A DNA stretch of 64,000 nt from Plasmodiophora brassicae (Eukaryota > Endomyxa > Phytomyxea > Plasmodiophorida > Plasmodiophoridae), in the NCBI GenBank assembly GCA_039704465.1, contig JASFAU010000019.1, positions 434,001-498,000 of the forward strand, read 5' to 3'. Position 1 is the stretch's first letter, and every line of letters starts with the position of its first letter. The notes beneath the pieces were generated by a model that was not told where the DNA came from, did not search any database, and saw only the letters and a list, made by a program, of their open reading frames with translations. Shown piece by piece: positions 32,844-43,222 of the stretch. Both the position numbers and the translations under genes were made by a program.

Positions 32844-34242
32844 TCAGGCAGGCGTCTCTTCGGCAGTTGGCTTCTCCTCAGCGGGGGGTGGCAGCGGATC
32901 CTCCTGCTCCTTCAGCTTGGGCTCCTCCTCGTCATCCTTGAACTCGGCCTGGAACGCGCTCGGCAGGACGGGGGCGTACGCCGTCGCCGTCTGCCGGACG
33001 CCATCGCCAACGTAGACGCTGACGAACGATTTCCCTTTGGCGACGGTCACCGCCCCTGGCCACGTCAGCGACATCGCTGTCACCACCGGGTGTGCACCAG
33101 GCGACACCCGGAACGACCAGGCGGAAGCGGCTACGTCGGTCGTGTCTTCCGACAGGGACCGTAACGCAGGGATGGCCTCCTCGACGTCCTCCGCCGGCGC
33201 CTGCTCAGCCGGCGGGTCGGCGTCTGGGTCGGCTTCCGGCGGCACCCATGGCACCACCCGGCCCTGCTTCAGCAACGCGGCACGTTCGTGCACCCACCCG
33301 TCCGCCGTCGCCAGCACGGCTGCCTTGGGGGCATCCCTGCGGCCTAGCGTCAGAACCCGTCCCTCCATCGCCAATGAGTACCCTGGCCCCGTACCATGCT
33401 TCCGCGGGGACGACGCCGCCTTCGTCGGCGCCTTTGTCTTCGTAGAACCCGGCAGGTGCGATCAGCGTCGCCGTCGCGATTCGGGCGATCATCGCGCGAA
33501 GGTACGATGCTTCCGGCCAGCGGAAGTGAGGCGCGCCGCCGACAGACGCGTTCAAGTCGCCGGTCAGCAGCCGCTTCTTGGAACGCGACACGCGGATCTG
33601 CTCCGGCAGGACGTCGGGCAGGCGGGCCCAGGTGCCCGTCAGCGTCGGCAGGACCCAGTACGCGTACTCGTTCGCGCCCTGCCCGGGTGCTTCACCTCGC
33701 GCCGCCTCCAGACCTTCAGGGGCGTCGCCGGGCTCGCCAAGTTTCACTTCCACGACCGTGTAGTCGCCTTTTACGCCGGTGATCGTCCCGAACCAGCGGA
33801 TCTTGACGGCGCCCTGCGCCACCAGCGTCGTCTCCAGCTGGGCGATCTGCAGGCCGAGTCGGAACGTCGCCTCGTCGCCGCTGCCGACGCCAGCGCAGCG
33901 TAATAGGGTCGCATCGCTGACGACGTCGTTAGCGATGGATTCGGCGGGTTCAGCGTCGTCCGGCGACGGTGCCGGGAACAGGGACAGGGTGGCGACGTTG
34001 GCGCCCGCGATCGCGTCCTTGAGCCCCTTATCGGGATCGGCAGGTCGGCCTTCGTGCAGGCGTTCCGGGTGGAGGCGTTCGGCTTTGACTCGTGCCGACA
34101 GCGTCTCGAGGTCGGCGACGGCGTCGGGTGGCGCCTCGCGCAGGATCTTCAGGATCAGGTCGGACAGGTGGTCGTAGACGCTGACGCCGGTCGGCGACGC
34201 CTTCTGCAGGAACGACTTGGCCGCCTCGAACGAGGTCGCCAT
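32844..34242 (-). CDS. RSPH4A: Radial spoke head protein (RSPH4A/RSP4-RSP6 family)
   Basis: Two exons, 34242-33395 and 33336-32844, give 446 residues, close to algal RSP4. The protein forms the head of axonemal radial spokes and is needed for 9+2 flagellar beating. Family marks in order: AKSFLQKASPTGVSVYDHLS and ILKILREAPPDAV at the start; YAYWVLPTLTGTWARLPDVL; QIRVSRSKKRLLTGDLNA; EASYLRAMIARI and APAGFYEDKG; WVHERAALLKQGRVVPWVPP; and near the end SPGAHPVVTAMSLTWPGAVT with GKSFVSVYVGDG. The C-terminal tail is acidic with Pro. The intron (58 nt) uses donor GTACGG and was chosen because it joins both halves in frame. This is direct evidence for a motile flagellum. Confidence 0.95.
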
Positions 34243-34386
34243 TGTTTAGAATACTGGGTACCTTGCGGATCGATCGAGCCAGATTCGACGTACTACGAAT
34301 CATGGTCTGTGTATTGTGTGTGTGTGCGGGGACAACGCGAGACAGTGACAGACGATGACGCGGGGGGCGGCCGTATGGGCCATCGT

Positions 34387-34908
34387 CTACATGCCGCCGC
34401 TCATCGTGTTGGGGAAGATCGGGCCGCTGCTGAACCCGCTCAGGTCGACGAAGGCGCCGCTGCCCATCTTGGACTGCGCTTCTGCATAGGCCTCCATGCC
34501 GGTGGGGACGCCCTGGTACCCCATCAGCGATTCGTTCGGGCCGAAGCCCATCGCGACCGGGTTCGTGTTCCACCCGAGAATATCAGGCGCGCTGACGTCC
34601 ACTCGCTTGCGCTTCTTCAGTTTGTTCCGCTTGGCGGACGCGCCTGATCCCCCGTTCTCGGACGGGTCGCCGTTAATCGTCTCGATCTCGCCGTCGAAGC
34701 TCAGGTACCGTTGTACAGTGTCGTTGGCGCCGTTGTTGCCGAACGCCGTCAGCTTGTCGCCGTTGATGATGATCAGCGCGACCTCGCAGTCGCAGAGCGT
34801 GCCGAGCTCCTGGCACTTCTTCAACAGTCCCGCCTTCCGCTTCCGGAACGTTTCGTTGCGACGCCGATCGTCCTTAATCCGTTCGATATCAATGCGCTTG
34901 CGCCCCAT
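34387..34908 (-). CDS. MADS-box transcription factor (gene 1), MEF2-type
   Basis: One exon, 173 residues from the ATG at 34908; an upstream in-frame ATG at 34944 would add 12 basic residues that are not part of MADS proteins. The domain is close to MEF2: MGRKRIDIERIKDDRRRNET, FRKRKAGLLKKCQELGTLCD and CEVALIIINGDKLTAFGN. After it come a short helix, a basic stretch (KRNKLKKRKR) that is a good nuclear signal, and a Gly/Met/Ser-rich tail. Of the three local MADS genes this is the most conventional. It lies 144 bp downstream of RSPH4 on the same strand. Confidence 0.93.
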   Translation of the reverse strand: MGRKRIDIERIKDDRRRNETFRKRKAGLLKKCQELGTLCDCEVALIIINGDKLTAFGNNGANDTVQRYLSFDGEIETINGDPSENGGSGASAKRNKLKKRKRVDVSAPDILGWNTNPVAMGFGPNESLMGYQGVPTGMEAYAEAQSKMGSGAFVDLSGFSSGPIFPNTMSGGM

Positions 34909-35640
34909 CTTTAGCTGCTGTCGCCGCGCGCGCGCTGTCGCCAAACTCGGCTATCTCACGATCTGGCCCGGAACAACGGCCCGGAAGTTCGTCGAGCCTG
35001 TTCGGGACGGGTTCACGCGTGACTCACGGGCGCCTTCCTGGGGGGGCCGTGCCTGATCGGGACGCAATTGCGGTCGGGGCGGACGATGCGAGCGGCGGTC
35101 GATCGACTTCGAGGGATGTCGCTTGCCAGTTTCCGGACTGCGCTGCCCAACCGCCCGCCCGCGCAGCGCCCGCCCCGGCCCAGTGGCTGAGCGCGGCCCA
35201 GGACAGTCGCGCAGTTTTCCATCCCGACGTGCAGCTCTGACGGGGCCGGCGGCAGCGGGGGGACGGGGGGCGATACCCCCGACGGGGGCGGCACCGAGCC
35301 GGAGCTGCATGCCACGCCCGTGGCGAACCTTCGCGCCCGGCGAACGATGATCGATCGCGTTCGTCATCAAAACGCGACGCCGACGCGTGTCGCTTAATTC
35401 GGCCATGTGCCTAAAATACTGGCATCAACAGCGACGAGCGGCTAATAATAAAAGCGTGCCTGCGTCCAGCGGGACCATTCCCATACGTCAGAGACTCCAA
35501 ACCCATTCGCACAGTCACTCGCGCTGCATAACAGAAACTTGTGTGTTGCGATTCGTCGGGCGGCGGCCCACCCGACAAAACGTCAGTGAGGGGACAGACA
35601 GAGCGCATCAGGTGGCTTCGCGCGGGCGCAGCCCGAATCG
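34909..35640. other. Divergent spacer between MADS gene 1 and tectonic
   Basis: A GC-rich stretch without a supported exon. Open frames on both strands look like chance in GC-rich DNA. By position it holds the promoters of both flanking genes. A MEF2-like word (CTAAAATACTGG) lies near 35410, but is a weak match. Confidence 0.4.
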
Positions 35641-37885
35641 ATGCGCCCAGTCGTGATCGGAAAGATGGCGGCGTCGTGGGCATTGCCCCTTTTACTGTGT
35701 GCGCTTGTCGCTGGGTCGCTGGCAGGGAACACCACGTACCCGATCGATTCGTCAGCGATCGTGACCCCGCATGCACTCGTCCCGAATGAGCAGACCGACA
35801 TCGGTCCGGCCCCTCGTTGCTATTGTCGCTCTGCATGTGGCGACTAACGCCGTTGTCGCCAGGGACTTGCACCTGCGACCTTACGTACAGCGTGTGCGAT
35901 TTCGGGTGCTCATGCGACCCGGATTGCACGACGGCGGAGCAGGCGCTGTTCTCCAGCGTGACGCCCAGCGGGGCCGTCCAGGCGAGCGTCCCCATGTGCG
36001 TCGACTCCAACCTCGTCGCCGTCAACAAACGTGCGAGCCTCAGCTACACGTTCGTTGACAACCTAATCTGCGTCCAGGTCGGGCGCGTGCAGCGACGACG
36101 ACCAGCGCTTTCCGCTACCTTACGACCCGTCGTGTATAGTCGGTGAACAACCCGAGCCTGGGCACGTTCTACACCTCGCCGCCATCGGCGGTCACCTCGT
36201 CGCAGTTCGACGCGCTTGAATCCGCAACGCCCTACCTGTTCTCCAAGGCATCACCGACGGCCACCCCGGTCCCGGCAACGAGCAACTACCTCGTTGGGTC
36301 GCCCATCGTCGCCGGGCGATCCGTGTCCGGCGGCCTGGTCAGCCAGGGCTACGGATTCCTGTCGATCCCTGGCCCAAGCGCCACCTTCGAATGTACCTAA
36401 GCCACGTGATGCGGCCCGGGGAACATCTGGGTCCTGACTGCTGATAGGCGACGACGCCCAGTTCGCGTTATTCGGCCAAGCGACGCAGACCCGATGCCAG
36501 CGCACGCTGACGTCGCTGGCCAGCTCCTGCACGACGTATCTGAACCCGGCGACGTACACGACGGCGCTGCAAATCGGCCAGGTTCGGGGACGATCGATGA
36601 CGCGTTCGTGCACCGCATGCCAGTGACTGTTGTTGTCCATCAGGTGGCGGCCGCCTCCCCCGATTCCGTCTCGCAGTACATCCCGATCACGGTCACCGAG
36701 ACGACGTTCGTCGACCCGAACACGGGCGCCCCGACGACGTTACCGTCCATGCCGGTGCCGACGTACACACCCGGGTCCTGCCAGTGCCAGAACGCTGTCG
36801 CCGGCGTACGCGAACGTTATCGGCCTGCTGCTCGCCTGTCCACTGACTGTGTTGTTCGCCAGATCGCGTACACGTTCACGTACAACCAGGCCGGCCAGAT
36901 CACGCAAGCCAGCGCGGCCGTCACCGTCAGCACTGTCACGCCGTCCTCGACCTGCTCCAGCGGCGACGCGTCCGGGGCGATCGTCCAGCAGTACTCGACG
37001 TCGTTCACCAGGGTAACGTCCTCCTCGCGGAGTGCACCACAACGCTCGGCACGACTGACACCGACGCGTCCCCAGAGCTGGACGTCTGCGACGGGCAGAG
37101 CGAAATCGGGCAACCCCGGGTACATCGTCGGCAAGCCCGTCCTGGCCGGCCAGCTCCAGACGATCTCGGCGTCGCAGCAGGCCATCTCCCAGCAGATCAG
37201 CGGGTTGACCCTCGTCGGTACGCCTCCCTCGTCGTCGTCCGGTCGTCCGGCCGTTCGCTCAACGCCACGAACAGGTCGTTCGGCGAACGGGCAATGCTCG
37301 CTGGCCGACGCCGACCGGATCGTCGTCGGGTTCGGCGAGTCGCTGCACTCCACCTGTGCGATAACGCTGACGAGCGCGCAGCTGGCCGCCCGGTGCGCCT
37401 CCCGAGGCGTCCTCGACTACCTGGCGACGCTCGCCCCGCTGTACGTCGGCCGGTGGGGCAGCTCCACCTACACGAACGTCGACGACTGGATCCAGGTCGA
37501 CCTCGGCGCGCCGGCCACCTCGTACACGTGGTCGGCGTCGCAGCTGTCCTGCACCGGCATCGTCAGCGCCATGCACGTCGAGTTCCTGACCGCCGACGTC
37601 GGGTCGGTGCTGAACCCGCAGACGAAGATCGTGTCGGCGCGCGTCGTCTACGGCACCGACACGTAGGCGCAGGCGGGCCCGTCGTGCGTCTCGCGCCTTG
37701 ACAGCATGGGCAGGTGGCGCATGAGGACCGTGACCGGGGCGGCCGGCGAAGCCCAGACGTTCCAGGTGACCGTGTCCGCGTCGTTCCTCGCGTACCCGGC
37801 TTCGGGCAACGCGACGCTGGTCCCGCCGGCGCCGCCGACCCTGCCCGCCTTGCCGCACGACGTCCTGTACCCGCTGGTCATGTAG
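35641..37885 (+). CDS. TCTN: Tectonic (ciliary transition zone protein)
   Basis: Nine exons: 35641-35803, 35863-36077, 36140-36392, 36448-36581, 36644-36796, 36863-37012, 37076-37217, 37275-37662 and 37705-37885. Phases agree throughout; 592 residues, as in animal tectonics. Tectonics belong to the MKS/B9 complex that gates the cilium. After a signal peptide (ALPLLLCALVAGSLAG) comes the hallmark CTCDLTYSVCDFGCSCDPDC. Later marks are IAYTFTYNQAGQITQA, GNPGYIVGKPVLAG and GSVLNPQTKIVSARV. The last exon (SASFLAYP to LYPLVM) matches the family's end and is joined by a 42-nt intron, the shortest here. The seventh intron (57 nt) has no stop and keeps frame if retained. The gene's end is 40 bp from convergent MADS gene 3. 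Confidence 0.94.
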
Positions 37886-37925
37886 CGAATGTATTTCGTC
37901 GCCGGGGACGGACCGGGCGAATAGA

Positions 37926-38599
37926 TTATCGGTGGACCTGCTGCTGCTGCTGCTGCTGGTGGTGATGATGGGATGGGCCGGCGAACGGCGGCAGGTCGTT
38001 CTGCAGGCCCAGCTGGTCGGAGTTCGCCCAGCACGACGGGAACACGCCGCCGACGGGCATCGATGGCATGCCGATCGCCCGGATGGCGTCCATGTGGAGC
38101 TGGGACGGGTCCCAGCTGCTCTGGATGGCGAGGCCCATCGGGTTCGCCGGCCTGGGCGCCTGCGGGGGCGGCGGCGACGACGCCTGGTTCCAGGGCGGGA
38201 AGAACCGGCCGGGCTCCAGGCGGTTCAGGTCGGACGATTTGACGACCTCGACGTGGCCGTCGTAGTTGACGAAATCGCTCCATATCGAGGAGATGTCCCT
38301 GGACGAGAACTGCGTCACCTGGTCCTTGTGCATGATGATCAGCGCTGGGGACACGCGGCGCCGGTCAGCGCTTGCGTTGCACACCAGTACGACTAGTCGG
38401 AAGCGTCGTACCTATATCGCAGTCGGTGAGCGTCGCCAGCTCGATGGCCTTCTTGACGAGGCCGGTCTTGCGCTTGCGGAACGTGGCGCTGCGCTTCTTG
38501 CCGGCCGGGATCGTCTGGATCTCGATCTTACGCCGACCTGACGCACAGCAATCAGCGGGGCGGATCGGTGCCGACGACGCGCGCGCGGGACCAACCCAT
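37926..38599 (-). CDS. MADS-box transcription factor (gene 3)
   Basis: Three exons: 38599-38596, 38537-38412 and 38344-37926, 182 residues. The first exon is only four bases (ATGG); it is the only way to give the domain its usual Met-Gly-Arg start, and the phase (1) and flanking GT...CAG signals agree. The domain reads GRRKIEIQTIPAGKKRSATF, RKRKTGLVKKAIELATLTDC and, across intron 2, DIALIIMHKDQVTQFSS. The C-terminus is Pro-rich and ends with a His run and a Gln run. Closest to MADS gene 2. A perfect MEF2-type site lies 85-94 bp upstream of the ATG, suggesting auto- or cross-regulation. Confidence 0.9.
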
Positions 38600-38679
38600 T
38601 GGCGCTCGCGCGTCCGGCAATGTCTGGCCGACGACGACTGAGCAACGCGACAGACCCAGCCCAGCGGCAAATAACGACA

Positions 38680-38697
38680 GAGCCTAAATATAGGCTC
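38680..38697. promoter_or_regulatory. Palindromic MEF2-type site upstream of MADS gene 3
   Basis: GAGCCTAAATATAGGCTC is an 18-bp sequence whose arms GAGCCTA/TAGGCTC are perfect reverse complements around AATA. Its core CTAAATATAG (38684-38693) fits the MEF2 consensus CTA(A/T)4TAG exactly. It is 81 bp upstream of the start codon of MADS gene 3. Confidence 0.8.
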
Positions 38698-38781
38698 GCG
38701 CGTCGGTTTTACCACCGGCGGCGAGCGACTCGGACAACGCGCTATTTCTGTCGGGTCGCCACTCGCCGCCACCGACTCGCT

Positions 38782-40186
38782 CTAGGCCGTCTTTAATTCG
38801 TGTACGTTCGTCACGCGGTTGTACAGGGCGCGTTCGTAGTTGCAGATCCAGTGGTCGTCGCCGTTGGGGACGCCCAGGAACGCGACGCGGAACAGCGATC
38901 GAAGCAGGGATTCGCCACGCAGCCAGAAGGTCGGGATCAGGGCCAGGTACTGGACCCAGTAGGACAGCGCGTCGACGACGGTCCAGGTTGCGATTTCGTC
39001 CTCGTGGGATTTGACGTCGCCGGCGACCGTGATGTATCGTTTCGGGTCGATGTGCCGGAAGACGGCCGCGAGGACGGGCGCGTACGTGACAAGGTCGAAC
39101 GCGTGCACGTACCGCACGTACTTCCCCGGGTGCATCCTGCAGCGCCGATTAGAGGCGAATCGTGGCGCGCGACCAGCAGCATGGCACGTGTCGTACCGTT
39201 CGAAATTCAGGCGGAACGTCTCGTCGCCCTCCCGGGGCTGCCCGAACGTGACGAACCCGGCGATCCGTTTCTGGATCCGCGCGTCGCACAGTACGCCGAA
39301 CAGGACGCCCATGGACGCACCCAGGCTGTGCCCCGTGATCAGGACCTGTTTGTCGACGAGGCCCGGACGCACGACGATCTCCTCGATCATTTCCAGCATT
39401 GTCCTACCGTCGCTGTCGGTCGAAAGCAGGTCCTGCAAACGGTTGGGATTAGTGCCCCCAGCGCGGTGATCACACGCGACCCACCCTGTAGAAGCTGGCG
39501 TATATGGTGCCCTGCTTGTCGGGCAACTCCAACGTAACGCCTTCGAGGACGCTGACGATCGTCTTGGCTGTGGTTCCCTGGAACGCAACGACGACGGATT
39601 GCCCGACAACGGCAACGAAGGCGGATCTATAGCCCTCCATGTTAGATTACGACGAACGTACTCGGACGTCGTGCCTGAAGCATACTGACGCGCTGTCTGT
39701 GGATACGTTGTACACCTGCAAGCCCCACTTCTGGGCAATGTCGTTGACGACCTGCGGGTCCTCGTAGGCCAGCTTGGACATTAGCGAGAGGACGTGCACC
39801 GTCTCCGGATGGTCCACCTTGCACGCGGCGCCGTCATCGGCGAACCACGGGAACTCATGGCGAAGGCGAACGACGTAGTCAGGGTGCAGCTGGTATCTGG
39901 TGTCCATCACATTCGCCAGCGAGTAGGGGAACGTCTGCCCGTTGGCAGTCCTGTGGGGGGCCGTGAAGATGTACGACAGGACGTCGCTGAGCGCGCGCTG
40001 AAAGCGCTCCAGCGAGGACGTATTGAGACCGACTGCGTTAAAGACCACCAGGACGACGTTGACGAGTACCGCGTGGTAGGCCTGAGTGACGACGTACCCG
40101 GACCATGTCCAGACGATGGACGCGATCTGCCCGACGACCAGCAGGAACTGGTTCCAGATGGACACGTCGATCGTACCGCTTTGCAT
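38782..40186 (-). CDS. Class 3 (alpha/beta-hydrolase) lipase
   Basis: Exons 40186-39690, 39626-39485, 39432-39197 and 39136-38782, phases 2, 0 and 2, 409 residues. The N-terminus carries a hydrophobic stretch (WNQFLLVVGQIASIVWTWSG) that may be a signal anchor. The lipase core shows VVVAFQGTTAKT (oxyanion side), the nucleophile elbow VLITGHSLGASMG with the catalytic Ser, FVTFGQPREGD with a candidate catalytic-Asp region, and a likely catalytic His in DHWICNYER. These marks define the Lipase_3 family, which cleaves triacylglycerols or phospholipids. First intron: donor GTCAGT, chosen by phase. Divergent from the expansin-like gene. Confidence 0.85.
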
Positions 40187-40723
40187 CGTTTCTGAAAATT
40201 GTGGTTTGCGTTTCCGGGTCGCACCCGACGACGTCGATTCCGGGTCCGGAATGACATGTCGTCATGCTACGCCCTGCAACGTGACTCACGATCGCCGGGC
40301 GTTGCATGGTACCATTTACAGCCGCAATCGACGTTCGCGATAGCAGGGCTGACAGGTTCGTTCGTCTGGTACTGGTAGTTGGGCACATTAGCGACAGCGA
40401 TGTCGCTGGAACAATGTTGGATGTCGGTGCCAACGTGGACCCGTAGTCATCGCGCCCCGGACGGGCAGGCGTACTTGGCACCCGGTACCACCGCTCAGCA
40501 CGCGGAACGTACAGACGAGCGTGGTGGCCGAAGCGTCGCGAGAGTCAAAGTGGGTCAGCGAGTGCCGGTCGGGCCTGTGTGACTCAACGCGGGGACAACG
40601 TTGAGTCACATACGGTGACCCACGTCACACGCTCGCTGGGGCAGGGTCACAATCACCGTCCTCTTCATTCATCCATTTCTCTCTAATTCGTTTGCCAGGA
40701 ACTCGTTAACTATTCCCCCACAT
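40187..40723. other. Divergent spacer between lipase and expansin-like genes
   Basis: Presumably the promoters of both neighbours. It contains a short segment (VKVGQRVPVGPV in one frame, near 40546-40580) resembling the start of the unknown gene at 21231 (VGQRVPVGN). That may be a small duplicated fragment. No gene is called. GAGTCAC and GTGACTC words recur near 40570-40640. Confidence 0.35.
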
Positions 40724-42116
40724 ATGCAAGCACGCGTGGTCATCCCGATGATCGCGGCGCTGGTGGTGGCGTCCGCGTCGCCCACGACGCCGTTCTCGCC
40801 CCTGTCCACGTTCTTCGACATCGACGTGTCGACGGCGGCGTCGTTCTACAGCGGGAAGAACTTTGGGCCCGGGTGCGCCGCCGGTGGCACCATCCCACAG
40901 GGGTTCATCGCCGTCGTACGTCCGCCCGTTGCCTCGGTCGGCTGCTGGGCCGCGCTCTGACCGACCCTGACCCCACACAGGCCATGAACGGCATGACGGT
41001 CGGCATGAAGTCGCAGGCGGCCGTCTGTGGCATGTGCGTTGCCATTAAGGGCCCGGCCCCATCTACGCCCAACCCAGCGGACAACGTCGGCGTCGTCGGC
41101 GAGTACTACGCCTACGTCTACGACGTACGTCATCGTCGTTGTTGTCGTGGCCGTCCATCGAGGCTGACCGGTGCGCTCGCGTAGGTCTGCCCGGAATGCA
41201 CGCAGACGTCTGGCATTCAGCTGGGCATCCCCGGCACGGGCACGTCGAACGTCGTATGGCGCGCGATCCCGTGCCCTGCCAAGCAGCAGCAGGTGACACT
41301 GTTCTTCGACGGCGCCACACAGACCAGGGCGCGGTTCCAGGTGCGGGGCCTGTCGGCGCCGATCATCGACGCCAAGGTCAACGGGCACGACCTGCACATG
41401 GACGGGGCGTTCTACAAGCACGAGCTGAAGAACGGGACGAACCCGGTGTACCCGTTCACGGTCGACGTCACCACCGCCCTGGGCGAACAGGTCGGGGGCA
41501 GGCGCAGCGAGCGCTGACCCAGAGCGTGGCTGATCGTTTCGGTCAGGTGTCGATCACGGTGCCAGCGTTCCGCCATTACGGCGAGCTCGCCGACCTGATC
41601 ACCGTTAAGCGGGGCGCGCCGGCCCGTTCGACGGCCGTCCGGGCGCCCGACGCCCTGAGCGCGTTCGGCACCGGTGCGATCACGACGTTCGCTGGCGGCC
41701 AGATGCGGACCGTGTCGACGTCGAACCAGGTGGGTCGGTCGTCTCGGTCATCAGTTGGGACGCTGGGCTGACGACGGTTGTAGATGGGCCGCCAGGTGCT
41801 CACGATCACGACGGCGCCGTCGGAACAGCAGGGCGGCGCGATCAACGTCGGTAACGCCAACCAGAAGGAGGGGAAGGGGACGCACGCGCCGTTGTACGCG
41901 GACACGGGCGACAGCAGCGGCAGGATGTCGATGATGACGGACGCGCTCGACCGGGCCCGCGTCGAGCAGTACCTGAACTCGCCCGACTTCCTGCAGATGA
42001 ACATGAACCCGACCATGGACATGCAGATGACGGCGGCGGGCGGCGGCGCCCACAACCCGCAGCAGCAGCAGGCCGGCGGCCTCGGCATCGTCAACGGCCA
42101 GCGCATGATGCTCTAG
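40724..42116 (+). CDS. Expansin-like secreted protein with double-psi beta-barrel
   Basis: Exons 40724-40915, 40981-41124, 41185-41490, 41547-41729 and 41784-42116, all phase 0, 385 residues. A signal peptide (VIPMIAALVVASAS) leads. The barrel has AVCGMCVAI, then EYYAYVYDVCPECTQ across an intron, then VVWRAIPCP, the cysteine and Trp-Arg pattern of expansins and RlpA/barwin barrels. A second beta domain (VTLFFDGATQTRARFQVRGL onward) stands where expansins have their carbohydrate-binding domain. A Gln/Met/Gly-rich tail of about 110 residues, absent from known expansins, ends the protein. A role in loosening polysaccharide walls, its own or of prey or host, is inferred. Confidence 0.75.
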
Positions 42117-42193
42117 ACTGGATCAGATACAAACGAGTTTGACGCGTTGCGACAACTGTGGCGTTTATAGAAACGGTGGAAGGGGGCGGTCGC

Positions 42194-42982
42194 TCACATG
42201 TCAACGTCCGGCTCGTCGATGTCGTCAACGTCCCGCATGTTGATGACATTGGGGCACGCGGAACGCTGTGCCTGTGCGTCCGCTCCCGTCTGGCCCCACA
42301 CGTTCCTGCCCGCTGCCTTGACATTCTCGATGGCGGGCTTCACGTAGTTCGTCTTCAGGTCGACGAGCGCGTCCGTCACCTTGTTCCTGCCGAACACGTT
42401 CTGCAGGTGCTCGGCGCCGGCAACAGCGGCGCCAGCGGCAGCGCCGACACCGATGGCCACACCGTACTTCGTGAAGGGTCGCCGCACAACCGCTCGACGA
42501 TTCGCAATTCGGGGTGCTAGCCCCAATTTGACCGCAGCCTTCTTGCTGAGTAACATGGCCTGGTCCCGGCCAGCACGGGCAGCTGGCCCCACTTTCGTCG
42601 CCGCGTCCTTGCCGAACGCCATGGCCTTGCCGCCGACATCACGGGCAACCGGTCCCACTTTCGTCGCCGCGTCCTTGCCGAACGCCATGGCCTTGTCGCC
42701 GACGTCGCGGGCGATCGGTCCCACTTTCGTCGCCGCATCCTTGCCGAACGCCATGGCCTTGTCGCCGGCGTCGCGGGCAATCGGCCCCAACTTCGTGGCA
42801 GCCTCCTTGCCGAACGTCATGGCCCTGTCGCCGACGTCGCGGGCAACCGGTCTCAACTTCGTCGCAGTGTCCCGGCCGAACGACAGGGCCTGGTCGCGGA
42901 ACGCACGGGCGTCATCGGCGGTGATTGCGGCGGCGGCGACGACGACCAGCGCGAAGGCAGACAGGAACGTGATGGTGTGCAT
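42194..42982 (-). CDS. Surface-family protein A with 22-residue amphipathic repeats
   Basis: One exon, 262 residues. Signal peptide (FLSAFALVVVAAAA), then about five 22-residue repeats of the type GKDAATKVGPIARDVGDKAM, i.e. paired 11-mers rich in Ala, Lys and Asp, resembling apolipoprotein or LEA helices. A Gly/Ala hydrophobic segment (VAIGVGAAAGAAVAG) follows, then the family core AEHLQNVFGRNKVTDALVDL and an acidic tail. Members B, C, D and E share the core (G-x-N-[KR]-[VF]-T-[ND]). Function unknown; a lipid-surface role is a guess from the repeats. Confidence 0.7.
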   Translation of the reverse strand: MHTITFLSAFALVVVAAAAITADDARAFRDQALSFGRDTATKLRPVARDVGDRAMTFGKEAATKLGPIARDAGDKAMAFGKDAATKVGPIARDVGDKAMAFGKDAATKVGPVARDVGGKAMAFGKDAATKVGPAARAGRDQAMLLSKKAAVKLGLAPRIANRRAVVRRPFTKYGVAIGVGAAAGAAVAGAEHLQNVFGRNKVTDALVDLKTNYVKPAIENVKAAGRNVWGQTGADAQAQRSACPNVINMRDVDDIDEPDVDM

Positions 42983-43024
42983 GGTGTTGCCTGTGCGGAT
43001 TTGCCCGGCGAAATGCAGAGTGAC

Positions 43025-43222
43025 GCGGCCTCGACGAAGCCCAGCTGTGTGGTTGCCAGCGGCGCGCCGCTGCGGCCATGGCCAAAAATAGGCCTGAACG
43101 TCCTTCAGACCCGTCGACGCCGGGTGCGGCCTCGACGCCGCGTTCCCTGCCCAGCTGTGTGGTCACCAGCGGCGCGCCGCTGGCGAACTTTGCTAAAAAT
43201 AGTCTGGAACGCCTTCAGACCC
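43025..43222. promoter_or_regulatory. Duplicated promoter module of family member A with two MEF2-like sites
   Basis: Two related segments (about 43025-43109 and 43127-43222) each contain CCAGCTGTGTGGT, GGCGCGCCGC and an A/T core: CCAAAAATAG at 43082-43091 and the perfect MEF2 site CTAAAAATAG at 43193-43202. They lie 100 and 211 bp upstream of the start of gene A. Confidence 0.65.

Noticed and set aside
40379..40581. Short plus-strand frame resembling the start of the gene at 21231
   Set aside because: The match covers about ten residues (VGQRVPVG) and no exon structure supports a gene.
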